Source: Blasia pusilla
Lineage: Eukaryota > Marchantiophyta > Marchantiopsida > Blasiales
Assembly (NCBI GenBank): GCA_050084515.1
Contig: CM114274.1
Span: forward strand, 29,140,001-29,204,000
Direction: 5' to 3'
Length of the DNA: 64,000 nt
The notes beneath the pieces are model-generated. The model did not search any database and had not been told where the DNA came from. It saw nothing but the letters and a program-made list of their open reading frames with translations. Each line of letters starts with the position of its first letter. Positions within the stretch are counted from its first letter, which is position 1. Both the position numbers and the translations under genes were made by a program. This document shows, one piece after another, positions 39,041 to 51,017 of the stretch.

Positions 39041-39700
39041 ACAAGAGTGAAACTAACTTTCGATTTCCAAGCAGTTTGTGTGTGGCTGCCCGCTAATTTC
39101 GGTCCGGCCAAATTTATTTATTTATTTCTTATAATGAGTCAATTTAAGCAAGAGTTGATCGCATATGGATTGATTTGATGCAGCCCCTTCTTGTATCTCC
39201 TCTCCCACTTTGATGAAGTGGCGTGCACAAGCATTACACATTACGTTATGTATGCGCCTCTTAATGGACGTTCGTTTTTTTATATATGAAAATAGAATTG
39301 TTCATAGTGCAATTAATGTATTGAGTTATGGCTTTATTGGGAGGGTTACTTTATGGTCTTGATTGTGTAAGCATTCTTTTGTGGTGGCCAATCTTGGATG
39401 ATTTTTTTTTTAAAGGAAGTAGACATCCTTTGAAAGTTCAGCTAATTAAGAAGTCTTAACTAATCATCTTGTGGGGACCATACGCACATTTGAGTGCCAT
39501 GTGACCTTCTTAATAATTAATGGAACAATTAATCAAAGCTTTGCAATCGAATAAGTAAGTTTACATGTTTTGCACGCGTTCACATTCCTACATAACATAC
39601 ATCATTGCCATTAATCAATATAGAGACGAGTAGCTAACAAAATTTCTTTGATCAAATAGAACTATGTGTTACACATAAAAGCTCCATCTTCCTCTCTCTC
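39041..39700. other. AT-rich spacer
   Basis: No gene seen. Ends in a short CT run at 39692-39710 directly before the LINE fragment. Confidence 0.5.
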
Positions 39701-39734
39701 TCTCTCTCTCAACTTACAAAAATCAAGGTCTTAT

Positions 39735-41300
39735 AAGCTAAGGTGTTAGTACAGATTGCCACTAAGAAGGGCAGATTTGAAACTTTATCCTCCGACGCCA
39801 CTAAAGTCAAACAAGGATGTCCTCTATCACCTACATTATTTGGGCTATACATTGACGAACTAAAGGAGGTGTTGTCCGAAGTGAATGGGGCTCCACCAGA
39901 GCTAGTGTGTTGCCTCATGATGGCCCTCATCCCCTTGCTCATGATGATATAGTGGTGATGTTTGAAACTGCACACGACGTCCAACTCTACTTGAATGCAC
40001 TCTTAAGCTTCTGCACCAAATCGGGCATGGAAGTTAATATTCTAAAAACAATCATCTTTGGATCACAACTCCCAACAACACAAAGGTCATACACTTTCAC
40101 CTTAAGCCAGGAATTGAGAAGGGAGACTATAGAGATTGTGGGTGAGTACATATACTTGGGGGTGTGTTAATTTCACTTCCAGACTACAAACTTTAGCTAC
40201 GCTGAGCAATCAGGCCAGCAATCTCATCAGCACGTCAATCGGATCATTGATGCGCAACATGACCTTCAAGATGTTGGTCCTCCCTCGTCACCAACTGAAA
40301 CACCTATAAGAAAGCGGACAGCATGATCTTGATCAAGCACAAAGAAGTTTAGTTATAGTGTGCGGAAGGTTGATGAGCATTGAGGCACAACTAAAAGATT
40401 TACAGACATTTGCAAGAAACTTAGTAGTAGTTCTTGAAGCAGAAACGTCGATCATCTCGGACGTTTCAGCAACTTTACAAATTTTTAAGTCTGAGTTAGC
40501 ATTAGGCAAGAATTGAGACACTGCCACCATCTGGTTTTGTTTCGCTATCGATTTACATTTAATGTCAAACCCAAAAACCAATATAGAACTAATGGAAGTT
40601 GCAACAAGATCAATGCATGAGTAAGGGGGTTACACATGCTGCAATCCAACTGTAGAAGAATGAAACTCTTGCATATTCCAAAAAAAATCTATCCCTTCAA
40701 AGCACTCTTGATCTCAACCATACTCTATGCAATTGAGATATGGGGCCCCAACCCCAAGGCATGGTCCCAAGGTCTAGAAGTCCCCCAAAAACTCTTCATG
40801 CAACAGAGTCTGGGCATTTGGAGAACCTCCCCCCCATGACATTCTACTAGCTGAGTTTGGGGAGGTCCCAATGGAGATTCATGCTATTAAAAATCTGATC
40901 ATATTCCTCAAACATCTCTAGGATATTTGCGAGGAAAATCCCAATCTTCTCTCAGCTAGAGCCTTTTGAAGTTTTTAAAAGTATTGTAACTCTTGGGGCA
41001 AAAAATTGGTACTTTGATTGCAAGGAGTGGCTCATGAATTGGGGCATCTCAATCGATGATCTGCCCACGGCTACCAACCAAGATCTGGCTGAACAACTAC
41101 ACAAAAATTATGTATCCAACAATTGGGATTGATACCGACGGCTTTAGGAGACTTAGGGGAATACATCTAAAAAAAGTGGAAAAAGAATAAGGTGTTGCCA
41201 TACCCTCATGAACCGTGGAAGATCCGTGTAGCAAACCTCTTAACCCAATAAGTTACACCATACATTAGCAAGATCCAGATATGGCTCAACTGACCTTGAG
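39735..41300 (+). pseudogene. Second LINE reverse transcriptase fragment, 5'-truncated
   Basis: Starts abruptly inside the RT. The first frame has KVKQGCPLSPTLFGLYIDEL (motif B). A frame change at about 39910 leads to LAHDDIVVMFETAHDVQLYL, where the catalytic motif C is HDD in place of ADD. KSGMEVNILKTIIFGSQLP and VGEYIYLGVC follow. Beyond about 40330 the reading is lost for some 300 bp and resumes near 40680 with the post-RT block (LISTILYAIEIWGPNP, then HDILLAEFGEVPMEIHAIKN in another frame). Many stops and shifts. It differs clearly from the LINE at 4-9 kb and belongs to another lineage. Confidence 0.88.
40330..40640. mobile_element. Possible small insert in the LINE fragment
   Basis: The RT/post-RT reading is interrupted here by sequence with a minus-strand open frame of 82 codons (40333-40581) that has no motif I know. 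Borders are approximate and no terminal repeats were seen. Confidence 0.3.
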
Positions 41301-42680
41301 CTTGAGAGAGGAAAATTATCACAGAAGAAAAGAGAGGACATGCTATGTAGATTTGCAACTTGAGGCTAATTGATGATGAACATGATTACCTCTTCCATTG
41401 CAGCTTTCACAATCACATTAGACTTGACTTCTCGACCGGATCTCTTTGCTCATATAACCCTCAGGGTCTTTTACAAAACTAAGTCCCATGGCCTTGTGGA
41501 AAATAAATCTATTCTTCCTTTCTTTCTCTTTCTCTCTCTCTCTCTCTCTACAAAAGCTTTCTTGAAATTGATGAAAGCATAGAAAAGAGATTTCTCAATT
41601 GCCCTTCGATTTCTCTCATAGAACACACTAGGTCAAGATATGGTTGATAAGGTTACTCATAAGGCAAGGAGCACCATAGCTCCACCAACTCATGTAAAAG
41701 AGATTCAATTGCATGGTTGCAAAAAAATGGACAAGTATGTTCCTAGGACAAACATGGATGGACAAGTTTTGATATGTTTATGAACATGGATTGCAAGACG
41801 TGGACCCATACTTATAGCTTATGGTGGAAGGTAGGACAAGGTTGGACAAGGCAATAAGGTGGGAAGGAATAGTGGTGGGGGGAGGAAGAAATAAGAAAGT
41901 GCGGATCACTAAGGCAAGTAGGGGGGATGAGAAAGAAGGCGGAGGTGGGACCCATATGGATAGGTCCTTCCATAGTAAGGGTATACGTACATCGACATGA
42001 ACATGTCTGTGGACACATAATTTTTCCATATGCAACCTTATTCAACCGTAAATCTATGATTTATAGTGGATTAAGGATCACTTTCTACAAATAGACACTC
42101 AAATCTCCCAAAATATGGAAAATTTCCAAAGTAGTAAGTTCTTCAAATATGGGCCCAAACCAAGGGAAAATATCACATATTATCCTACTCCTCAATAGGT
42201 TATCTATGACCTATTAGGCTCAACTTCGAGTTTCCCTTGAAGCATCGCGTGGATAATCTTCCTTCAACTACAAAAAAAATGATATTTTCCTCCACACACA
42301 CGTTGTTATCACTTATCAAATATAAAAAACACTAGACTAAGCATTCAACCATAAAATCCAAAAATGGAGGCGAGTGGCTACCCCTTAACTAGCTAGTGGT
42401 TAGGTCCTTCTAACTTTAGATAGCCTTAAAACTATCTTTGTCTATCTACTTGTGACATACATCTCTAAGATGATAAGAGCAAGAAGTCTAGATACTTATG
42501 TGGTCCCATCGTTAATCACTTTTCTATCATCCATATCACTTGAGCAAGTCTAAGGGTTTGGCTACCTATCCCTTGAACATCTGGGCCGCATCCATCGTCC
42601 CCAAGGAACTTTAGCAAGAGATGATGTCATACATGCCACACGACAACCTATCAAACATCCATCACAGACTTAAATTATGA
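41300..42680. other. Repeat-derived non-coding DNA
   Basis: Includes a short CT run at 41529-41549. The stretch 41640-42230 shares interrupted similarity with 1690-2050. No gene. Confidence 0.45.
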
Positions 42681-42688
42681 CTCAACCT

Positions 42689-43445
42689 CTAAGAGGTCCA
42701 TATAATATACAATACAAGTGGCAAGCCTACAAGTACCACTACCAAGCTTTGATAAACTTTACTATTAATGATCGAAAGGTAACATGGCATGTAGTTCCAC
42801 ACATGCTCCTTCCAAACCATACTATCACATCCCTCTACTACAAGAATGCCAAATGGAAAAACCTCATGCACTCTCCAAATGATGTGTTATGATGTCATAT
42901 CCCAATTATTTGATTTCGTTTAATATAGATAGAAGTAGTACCTATGATAGATCTCTGAATTTTAAATTGATAATCTCCTCCACGAATGATTGCATTCTTA
43001 ATGTGTCTCAATGTTGTGCAATAGGTAGATTCTCAAACAACATGGGTATGACTATTTGAAATATCTTTAATCTCTACGAATATGCTTGCATCCACACATT
43101 AAGATCATCAAAGTTCAATACCTCACTTGTATCATGATAAATGGTTATAGGTAAATCTGGAATTTGTCTATGGAACAAAAAGTAAGGTGAAAAGGATATC
43201 AAGGATATTGATGGCCTTATACTACATGTACCCCAATTTCAATCAAAATAATATAAATCCCAATCTCCAAGGTGACTTCTATGCAAGCCATACTTGCAAA
43301 AATATCGCTTAACCATACGAACAACAAGCTCAGCTAGACCATCCATCTTAGGTTGATCTGGAAACGTCGTATAGTGGTTGATAAGTACTCTATCGCACAA
43401 GGCATGAAATTCAGTTCAAAACTTGGTATTGTGATCTACCAACAT
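42689..43445 (-). pseudogene. Ty3/gypsy integrase remnant
   Basis: On the minus strand, from 43440 downward, the reading is the core and C-terminal part of a Ty3 integrase: DHNTKF, then HYTTFPDQPKMDGLAELVV (the 'HPQTDGQTE' block), then VKRYFCKYGL and DWDLYYF, then FSPYFLFHR (the 'SPYxLxFGR' block). The end (42889-42690) reads FGILVVEGCDSMVWKEHV, a C-terminal tail seen in plant gypsy elements. Stops and shifts interrupt it; it is a dead fragment. Confidence 0.75.
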
Positions 43446-43797
43446 GTTTTTTGGTGCACCATGTTGTTGATGAGACAACATCATATCTTGATACAAGGTA
43501 TGCTCCTTGTACTTGAATTCTCTCCTCCATTATATTCTATTTTTAGACTTTACACATCTTACTTCAATACTTGAAATTCTTATTCAAGATATATTTCTTC
43601 TTCAGAGGCGTGTTGGTGACTTTTCAAATTTAGTCCACATGCAAAAAATAAAAGTATTGTGCGATTAGTAGTTCATCTTCCAGAGCAACAAATAGTTTAT
43701 TTCAATGATGTTGATGCTCTTAAGGATTTTTTGCAAAAAATAGAGAGACAACTCTAACTCAATGGTTTGCAACAAATTTATCTGACTATACTGCTAA

Positions 43798-43824
43798 AAC
43801 ATATATATATATATATATATATAT
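43798..43824. repeat. (AT)n microsatellite
   Basis: AT dinucleotide run of about 26 bp inside the decayed helicase reading. Confidence 0.95.
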
Positions 43825-44991
43825 CGATTTCCCTTTGTAGTATCGTTCGAGTAATTAAAATGGATTCATAGGATACAAAAAAGAATAATTGTGGTCATCC
43901 TGTTGGTTGCTTATACATTACTCATCCAGATAGATATTCTATATTCAATTTTACTTTTTAGTATTATTGGATTAAACTTTTACGTATTATATTCTAAAAT
44001 GAGGGATCGATTATGGAACAAAATGCTAATTTGTTTCAATTCTTCGTAGGTAAAGGAAAACATCATTGGTTGAGATTATCCCCTCATCATGTTCTAGGTG
44101 CAACTATGTAAGAATGTTTGAGAACTATTAATGGAATATTGTGTCCTACATTTAAGGAGGCTGCTATCCAATTGGGACTCTTGAGGATGATAGGGAAGTC
44201 TTTTGTTGCTTTGAAGAATCTTATAAGATTCATACGGATTCTTTACTAGGGTGTTTATTTAGAATCATTGTAGCTTACAACACTTCTGCTCAACCTACTA
44301 CACAATGGAATCAATTTTTGGTTCGACTAATGGAAGATTTCTTATATGAACGATATTAGGTCAACCCTCATTTCTACCACTACTTATATTATTCCTTCCT
44401 TCTTTATGCTATCTTCTATTGAGCAATAAACAAACTACTTGTAATTTCTACATATATTGGGACTTTTCCATTTTAGAAAACAAGAATTCCTAATCTTCCT
44501 ATTGATGATGCTATTATTAATAATGTATTGTTGGAAGTGCCTTAATATTTGCAAGATCAAGGAAAGAGATTGTCTGAGTTTTCAGACATGCCTCAAGCTA
44601 ATTTCCAAATCCTTCACTCATATTCATATTTAGAGGAAAAAGAGCTATTATATAATACTGAGGAGTTGTATGAATAAATACTATTGGGAGAAGCATGTTT
44701 CAATGAAAGAAAAAGTGTTATTTGGGATGTTATTAATAATGAACTCGATCAAATATGATTGAATGATCCACCATCTCCAAAAACATTTATCATCGATGGG
44801 CCAGATGAAACAGGAAATAAGTTTTTTATAGAATCTTCTCCTTGCCAATATAAGGAGTGCAAGAGGTATAGTTTTGGCTGTAGCATGATCCAAAAAAATT
44901 GCTCTATTGCTAAACGTAGGATGTATTGCACAATCAAGCTTCAAGATTCCCATCAATCTTCATGAGAGCTCTACTTGCAAGTAAGTACCTT

Positions 44992-45017
44992 GTAATTGTA
45001 CATTAATGTACAATTAC
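44992..45017. repeat. 26-bp perfect palindrome
   Basis: The sequence starting gtaattgtacatt is its own reverse complement over 26 bp with no loop. It lies between the Walker A and Walker B parts of the Helitron helicase, at a point where the reading is lost, so it may mark an excision or insertion scar. Confidence 0.85.
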
Positions 45018-45945
45018 AATTGTGTTAATACCTCAAGTATTACAAGTTTTAATATACTTTCATGTGTCATTTGTAGTTTATCGATCAATAGTGATTGAGC
45101 GCGCTTAATCCGTGTTGCAATGGTCATTATATGGGACAAAGTACATATGGCTCATCTTTATGCATTTAAGGCACTGAACTACACTTTACAAGATACATGG
45201 GATTGGTCTTTGATGATCCACAACAAATACCATTTGGCGGCAAACTCATAATATTTGGTGATGACTTTCGTTAAGTCTTGCATGTTGTTGGTCGTAGGGA
45301 TCGTCCACAAATCATTCAAGCCACTATAAAGAGGTTATCCCTATGGTCTTATGTAAAGATGATGATATTGACTACAAACATGTGAGTTTAAAGGTTGGAA
45401 GGTCATTGTGTGGTGAACAACAAGATTTTTCTTAGTGGTTATTAGAGGTGGGAGAGGGTGGTGAACCTTTGCAACCTCATTCGAGAGAAGACCACATAAA
45501 ATTACCGTATGAAATGGTTACTAAGAGTGATAAAATATGCGATCTTATTGATATTCTCTATCGAATATCTCCCAACCGATCCCATGATAATGACGTCTTG
45601 AGAAATACGGCTATTTTGACACCAAGGAATAGAGATGTTGATGAAGTAAATGTAGATGTCATATCACGATTTCCTAGACATGTGATACTAAATTTTCATA
45701 CTTCTTTAGGAATGTTATTTTTTATATACTTTTGGATACTAATAAAACTTCATTTTTCACTTATTTGTTATAAATTGGTATATGAACATATATGCCTCGG
45801 TGTCGACTCTATTTCGAATGTCAAGATGAGCAATATATATCCAACTTAATTTTTGAACACGTTCTTGTCTTTGAGGCTATCTCCACATCATTTATGTTTG
45901 AAGATTGGTGCACAAATCATATTATTACGAAATATAAATGGATCA

Positions 45946-46275
45946 TAGAACAAGAGTGACTCATAATTTTCCATTTCTAAATCGATTCACCATCAATATC
46001 TTATATGTACATAGATATTGGTTCACAAGGTACCTTGTATATCACTTTTCTGCCACTTTCATGACACAAGTGATGGAGTCTCGCTTCTCGATGATCCTCC
46101 AATTATTACATGTGATCATGTATGGGATTGCATTATTTATATATTTTTTTAAATGAGACTAGTAAGATGTCTATGCGGTGCAAGGGTGTAAGAGGAGACC
46201 ATACGCAAAGACGAACATATGCAAGAGTTTGAATATATTTATTTTAGTAAAGCATTTCTTTATTTACTACATTTC
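45946..46275 (+). mobile_element. Insert in Helitron helicase; homologue of the 13.25-kb fragment
   Basis: Lies exactly between the plus-strand helicase end (LLRNI) and the inverted C-terminal part. The frame 45938-46156 aligns with 13211-13440 (YWFTRYLVYHF versus HWFIRYLVYHF). The domain is not recognised. Its position suggests it inserted into the helicase or came with the inversion. Confidence 0.45.
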
Positions 46276-46279
46276 GTGT

Positions 46280-46610
46280 TTAGTCACTTTCCTCATTTAA
46301 ATGTTCATCACTTCCAATTGTAATGTGGATGGAACTCCTCTTTCCTACTCTAGATAATGCTACGTACAATTGACCATAAGAGAAAATGAGAGTAGGCAAG
46401 TAAATTCCTATCTTTTGGAGAGTTTCACCTTGAGATTTATTAATAGTCATTGCAAAAGTTGGACAAATAGGAAATTGAAACCTACGTAGATCAAATGGCA
46501 AACCAAAATTGGATGCAAGTAATAGGATACGTGGAATAAAAACTCAATCTCCAATTTTCTTCCCGATGATAATTTTAGCATCTCTACTATGTTGCATAAA
46601 TCCCAAAATT
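46280..46610 (-). pseudogene. Helitron helicase C-terminal part, inverted
   Basis: The minus strand reads [19 protein letters not shown] then [19 protein letters not shown] and [19 protein letters not shown]: the final Pif1/RecD motifs (V and VI) of a Helitron helicase. This is precisely the segment missing after LLRNI at 45940 on the plus strand, so an inversion of the gene's end is the simplest reading; two opposed Helitron copies is the alternative. Confidence 0.85.
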
Positions 46611-46614
46611 ACCA

Positions 46615-47395
46615 ATCTCATCCCATTTGCTTGTTCCCCCCTCCATCCATTACTTGTAAAATAGCCCTTTTCCCTTACTTTACTTACAACTCAATATATA
46701 GCCATTGTCAACCTTTAATAAGCCTCTCTAAATTCACAATATTTGATCATTCCTTGGTTATTCTTTGGAGAGGGGTAATCAACTCTCGTTAAAGAGCAAT
46801 CTTACTCTAATACTATTGTAACTCTTAAAATCATAAGATCACTCTAGAATTGCTCAAAGGTAGAATACCTTTTCTCTTCCTTAATATACTTAGAGGTAGA
46901 TACAGTGAAGAAAAATTAGCTCTACCCATCCTTATTCCATATGGCCTTTTCTCTTAACATGAGAGGATCTTCTTTGGACTCTAATGTCTTTATCTCATCT
47001 TATCATATCTTTCCACAATCTTATCCTTATCTTACTTTTCATACTAGATGGGCGTACTATCATATTTATTGCATATTGTTTGTTTTTTTATTTTTGGTTG
47101 GTTCTTTCCCACTTTTGCGCTATAAACTTTAACTTTACCATGACTAAAAATTTAACAAAAAATGCTTATAATATCCCATCCTTTGTAAATAGCATTATTA
47201 TTGTAGCATGTCCACGAGGAATTAGGGCATTTTGGAATGAATCGAATATACAACTTGCTCCAATTATAGTATTTATAACAAAACATGCAGATTGACATCC
47301 ATAAATTTTCCACCATATGCATAATTTACGATAGAGTTATAACATCATTCAATAATTTGACTCCATATTTTCACCCACTATTGATCATGGATTTT
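46615..47395. other. AT-rich DNA, nothing recognised
   Basis: Short open frames only, none with a motif. Confidence 0.4.
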
Positions 47396-47399
47396 AGAT

Positions 47400-47556
47400 T
47401 TTGATAGATTTTGTAGGGCCTTTACCATTAACGGAATGTCATAATTAATGTGTATTTATGATGGTTGAGCGCTTCTCGAATCGGATAGGGTTTGTTGCAT
47501 TGCCCAATAAGGCAAGAGAGGGAGCAATTTAAGCATTCATTGAATGAGTTTCTCTT
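47400..47556 (+). pseudogene. Ty3/gypsy integrase core scrap
   Basis: Reads DFVGPLPLTECHN, stop, then MVERFSNRIGFVALPNKARE, the start of the integrase catalytic core (the 'D.VGPLP' and 'V.D.FSK...F.P' blocks). About 150 bp, broken by stops, opposite in orientation to the integrase at 43 kb. Confidence 0.65.
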
Positions 47557-47639
47557 CTTTGACTTACTTGATCTAGTAGAAGGGCCAACTTGTGTAGTAG
47601 ACTCAAACAAAATAGTTATATCACTTCCAATATCAACAT

Positions 47640-49322
47640 AACAAGTTAGGCAATCTAGATTAGTTGGTTCTTTTACCTTACATGTAATCTGTTTTATGAC
47701 ATCCGTGTTAGCCTATCTTTAGAAATGAAAGGATTGCAGGCCCAATCATTCACCAAAGTAGATTTATATTATATTCTGCCCTCAAATATCACAGTAGGCA
47801 TAACTCAACGAGGAACTCCATCTGTGTACTCCTGCAAAATTGAACTGAATACATGCCTTATCTCATGTCCCAATGCTTCTATTTCTATGGATAGATTGTT
47901 GTCTGCATCCCCAACCAAGTCTTCACCAATCACTCTAGACTCAATAGAGGCTGGTGCATCACTTTCCCACGCATCAAGACTACTGAAATCCCTTGGCATT
48001 GGATCATCAACTTCTATTTCATCAACACTAGACTCCTTGGGTGGACAAGGGCCTACTATTGGTCTGTGTTCTATGAAATCCTGAGAGTCATCACATGCAA
48101 CTGCCTCATTTATAATAGCAGAATCAGTCCACGTCTCTGCCTCCACATCTTATGGATGCAACCACCATTGCCTCTCACTTGTAGGCAAAGAGGATCTAGG
48201 AGACATATTCAACTTAATCAATATAGATTTGGCTTCATCCAAACCCTCTTTAGGGACATTAACAACGATTTCATTACTATGAATCAATGAATAGTCAAAC
48301 AAGTTAGGAGCATCTTCTCCTACACATAACGGATGGGGTGTTTCCCACACATGGTCTTGCTTTGGGTGAGACCGGCCAATCTTTAATCCTTATGGTCCAA
48401 ATTCCAAGCTAGCTAGTCTATTCAATCTCACTGCACTATCCAACAAAGACCCAAAATCATAGTTGCGTTCAAGGCCACTCATTTCACCTACCTTGCTGAA
48501 GAAGATCTCACAACAGTCAGATCCTAGGAGGTGAAATGGAGCTTGCAAATATGGATACTTGTCACGAAGTGCACAAATTAGTAATACAATAAAATGGCAA
48601 GACATGTTGATATCATGGAAAGCTTGCACTGATATCATGTTCTTCTCTGTCACAGATCCTACACTCCCTGTCACATAATGATCACAATGTCTCAGCCAAA
48701 GTCTCCAGAGTCAAAAGAACCATGACACTTTAGATGCCAAAATTACACGACTCCTCAAGTTATGCTTACGTGAGAGAAAGATATCAGTGTAATCACCACA
48801 AACCTCCAAGTATAGTTGGGTCCCTAGGCTTTTGTCATAACAAACATCCATTCTTTCAAACATATCATGCAAACAAGCTTGCACTCTCTTTGAAGCAATT
48901 TGTTGAGGCCTAACCCAAATTTTCTTGTTAGTCCTATTTACATAATCCCACTTCAAGCCATGCTCATGAATTTTGTAGTGGTTATAGACATTTGTCACAT
49001 ATGATAATGATGCATGCTGATCTCCAAGGACATAGGTAGCTGAGCATATATCCAATGGACTAATTTCTCTCTTCCCACTGTGAGATGCATCTTGGTCTCC
49101 AAAGCCATATAGATCACCATTAGGAAGAACAGAGACAGAATACTCCCATCCTTCCCATCCCACGCTGTACCTAGGTGTAGTAGAGTTAACATCCCTAAAA
49201 TCCTCTATCATTAGTTTTCTACGACGAGCATCCCCATCACTGGCATGTCCTAATAAAGGCCCAACATCAGCTCGACAATACTCATCCCACATTACTTTCA
49301 ATTGCATCGAATGTTGTCTCAT
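47640..49322 (-). pseudogene. Unidentified transposase-like ORF, decayed
   Basis: A long minus-strand coding trace made of frames 49322-48711, 48674-48390, 48350-48150 and 48146-47805, with stops between them. It reads a large soluble protein: KVMWDEYCRADVGPLLGHAS, YVTNVYNHYKIHEHGLKWDY, LWLRHCDHYV, MSCHFIVLLICALRDKYPYL and HLLGSDCCEIFFSKVGEMSG, then an acidic stretch (VDEIEVDDPMPRDFSSLDAW). The layout and the neighbouring element fragments suggest a DNA-transposon protein, but I cannot name the superfamily. The 'DCCEIFFSKVG' block recalls the 'E.FFS..R' segment of some transposases. Confidence is high that it was coding, low about function. Confidence 0.45.
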
Positions 49323-49537
49323 CCACTATGTAGTGAAATTGTTACATGTGGCAGTTATACAGATGGCCAATTTAGGCATAGACTGATGAAGAGGATTTAC
49401 AATGACAACTCTAGCATACATGCCTTTACAATAACCCTGGAAAGTACTTACAATCTTGCGGTAGCCCTCATCACCCTCCCCGACCAGTACTTCTATTCCA
49501 TATAAACATATGTGTGCCTCTTTGGACCCACAAAAAC

Positions 49538-49651
<114 letters not shown>

Positions 49652-49760
49652 ACTATGTCATGACCATACAAATTATGTCGTAGAGTATAGTGTGCTAGTA
49701 GAGGCCATACCTTATGTAGGACTGTAGTGGCTAGGTAGAGATACGGTTTCATACATAGGG

Positions 49761-51017
49761 TTGGGGGTGACTTTCCTAGTAGGGCCCGCTCTTAGGTTGG
49801 AGGATATAGTGTGGAGTGCATCCAAAGAGCAGTCTATATCCTCCAACCTAAGAGCATCCGCATTCAGTAGGGATACAACTACTACTTCTCGTGTTCAGCA
49901 GCCCACCTCACAGTCTCCTAGTAGTGGGAGTCGTGGGGGGTACACACGACCTCAGTCAGGTCCTAGAGGGACACTTGCGCAGAGACCATTGCCTTCATTT
50001 GCTGCCCCGCAACAAGGACAGTCATGTTGGACATGTGAAGGTGATCATGTTAGGAAGTTTTGTCCCCAAGAGGATGGGAGACGGACTTTGGAGGATGGGC
50101 CTCAATCGGCCCCAACTCAGTGTGATCATTGCGGGAGACCAGGTCATCCTCGAGAGCGTTGCTTTGATCTTCATCTAGAGTTGAGATCAGGCCGCAGCCG
50201 TGGTGGAGTAGCTCCGAGAGGCCGAGGTGGTAGGGGTGGTAGAGTTGGACCAGTGGTTGGAGAGCCTACAATGGCCACCCCTACCAGGACGACAGAGTCA
50301 GCTATGGCTGCCAGGATTGAGCAGTTGGAGCAGAAGTTGGCTACTATGGCTTGTATTCAGCATAGATCAAGTTCGGGAGCAGGGGCTTCCACCTCTTATG
50401 GAGGGGATGATCTCTCTTATATGGCAAGTGCAGCACAGGTTGAGGTATCAGCTACAGTTACGAGAGGAGCCACTCGAGCGTCAGAGCCACGTGGTGCTAC
50501 TATGGAGTTGGACCCACAGAGGGGTGAGGATGGGAGGCAGGCTTGGCTTCCCCAATCATTCTTGTTGTCTGAGGTGCTTAGGACTCCATCCATGGTTCCT
50601 ACGCAGCCTATTGAGCCGAAGGTGGGAACTAAGGCATCTACATCGCGTGTAGTAGACACAGATGTAACATCCAATGCAGTATTGCGGATGGCAAATTCAG
50701 TGTTGGGATCCCCATTGTTTTCGGCCACGGAGCTGATGGCTTTAGGAGTTAACTTAGCTCATGTATTTCAGCTAGCATCCACGTTGTGTGAACGTGGGGG
50801 TGTTACTGCTACACGTGTTGAGGTGGATGAGGGTGTCGCGGTGGAGCGACCCTCTATGTCAGGTGTAGCATTAAGTACCAGTGCTACTTGGCAGGTAGCA
50901 ACGGCGAAGATGGATGCATTACCAGCCCGGCCAGCCATTGATCGCGAGAGGCTTACACCTGGTGTATGTATGTTGGACAACCGGAGTGGGATATTCCGAT
51001 TGGTAAGTCCTACATGA
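49761..51017 (+). pseudogene. gag of methyltransferase-bearing Ty3/gypsy element, copy B (5'-truncated)
   Basis: Nucleocapsid half of gag, 418 codons. The capsid part seen in copy A (14.9-15.8 kb) is missing. Two zinc knuckles are present: CWTCEGDHVRKFC at 50025 (C-x2-C-x3-H-x4-C, one residue short) and CDHCGRPGHPRERC at 50121 (C-x2-C-x4-H-x4-C). They are followed by an Arg/Gly-rich RNA-binding stretch, a coiled-coil-like segment MAARIEQLEQKLATM and the post-knuckle domain shared with copy A. The frame ends in TGA at 51015, and the protease follows in the same frame, so gag and protease are separated by one stop only. Confidence 0.85.
49788..49855. repeat. Perfect inverted repeat (21-bp arms) at the 5' edge of copy B
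   Basis: gctcttaggttggaggatat(a) at 49788-49808 is exactly reverse-complemented at 49835-49855. It lies within the first codons of the gag frame where homology to copy A begins, so it may mark the truncation or rearrangement point. Confidence 0.9.

Larger units (their letters stand above)
43620..45945 (+). pseudogene. Helitron RepHel helicase (Pif1-like), decayed and truncated
   Basis: Rolling-circle transposon protein; only the helicase half is seen. In order: SIVRLVVHLPEQQIVYF near 43655; LSPHHVLGATM and TINGILCPTFKEAAIQLGL near 44085-44180; a degenerate Walker A, TFIIDGPDETGNKFFI, near 44787 (expected GPGGTGKT); WDKVHMAHLYAFKAL near 45145 (Walker B region); FGGKLIIFGDDFR-type text near 45230 with shifts; NTAILTPRNRDVDEVNVDV near 45605; and finally LKIGAQIILLRNING near 45897. 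Many stops and frame changes. The expected next motifs are found inverted at 46590-46280 on the minus strand. Confidence 0.85.

Noticed and set aside
43798-43824. AT run as a possible origin or matrix-attachment site
   Set aside because: A simple dinucleotide run of 26 bp with no supporting motif.
47428-47610. Minus-strand 60-codon ORF
   Set aside because: The plus strand of the same stretch reads recognisable Ty3 integrase blocks, which explains the sequence better.
50227-50652. 141-codon Trp/Leu/Ser-rich ORF in gag
   Set aside because: Shadow frame of the Gly/Arg-rich gag reading that has zinc knuckles and a homologue in copy A.
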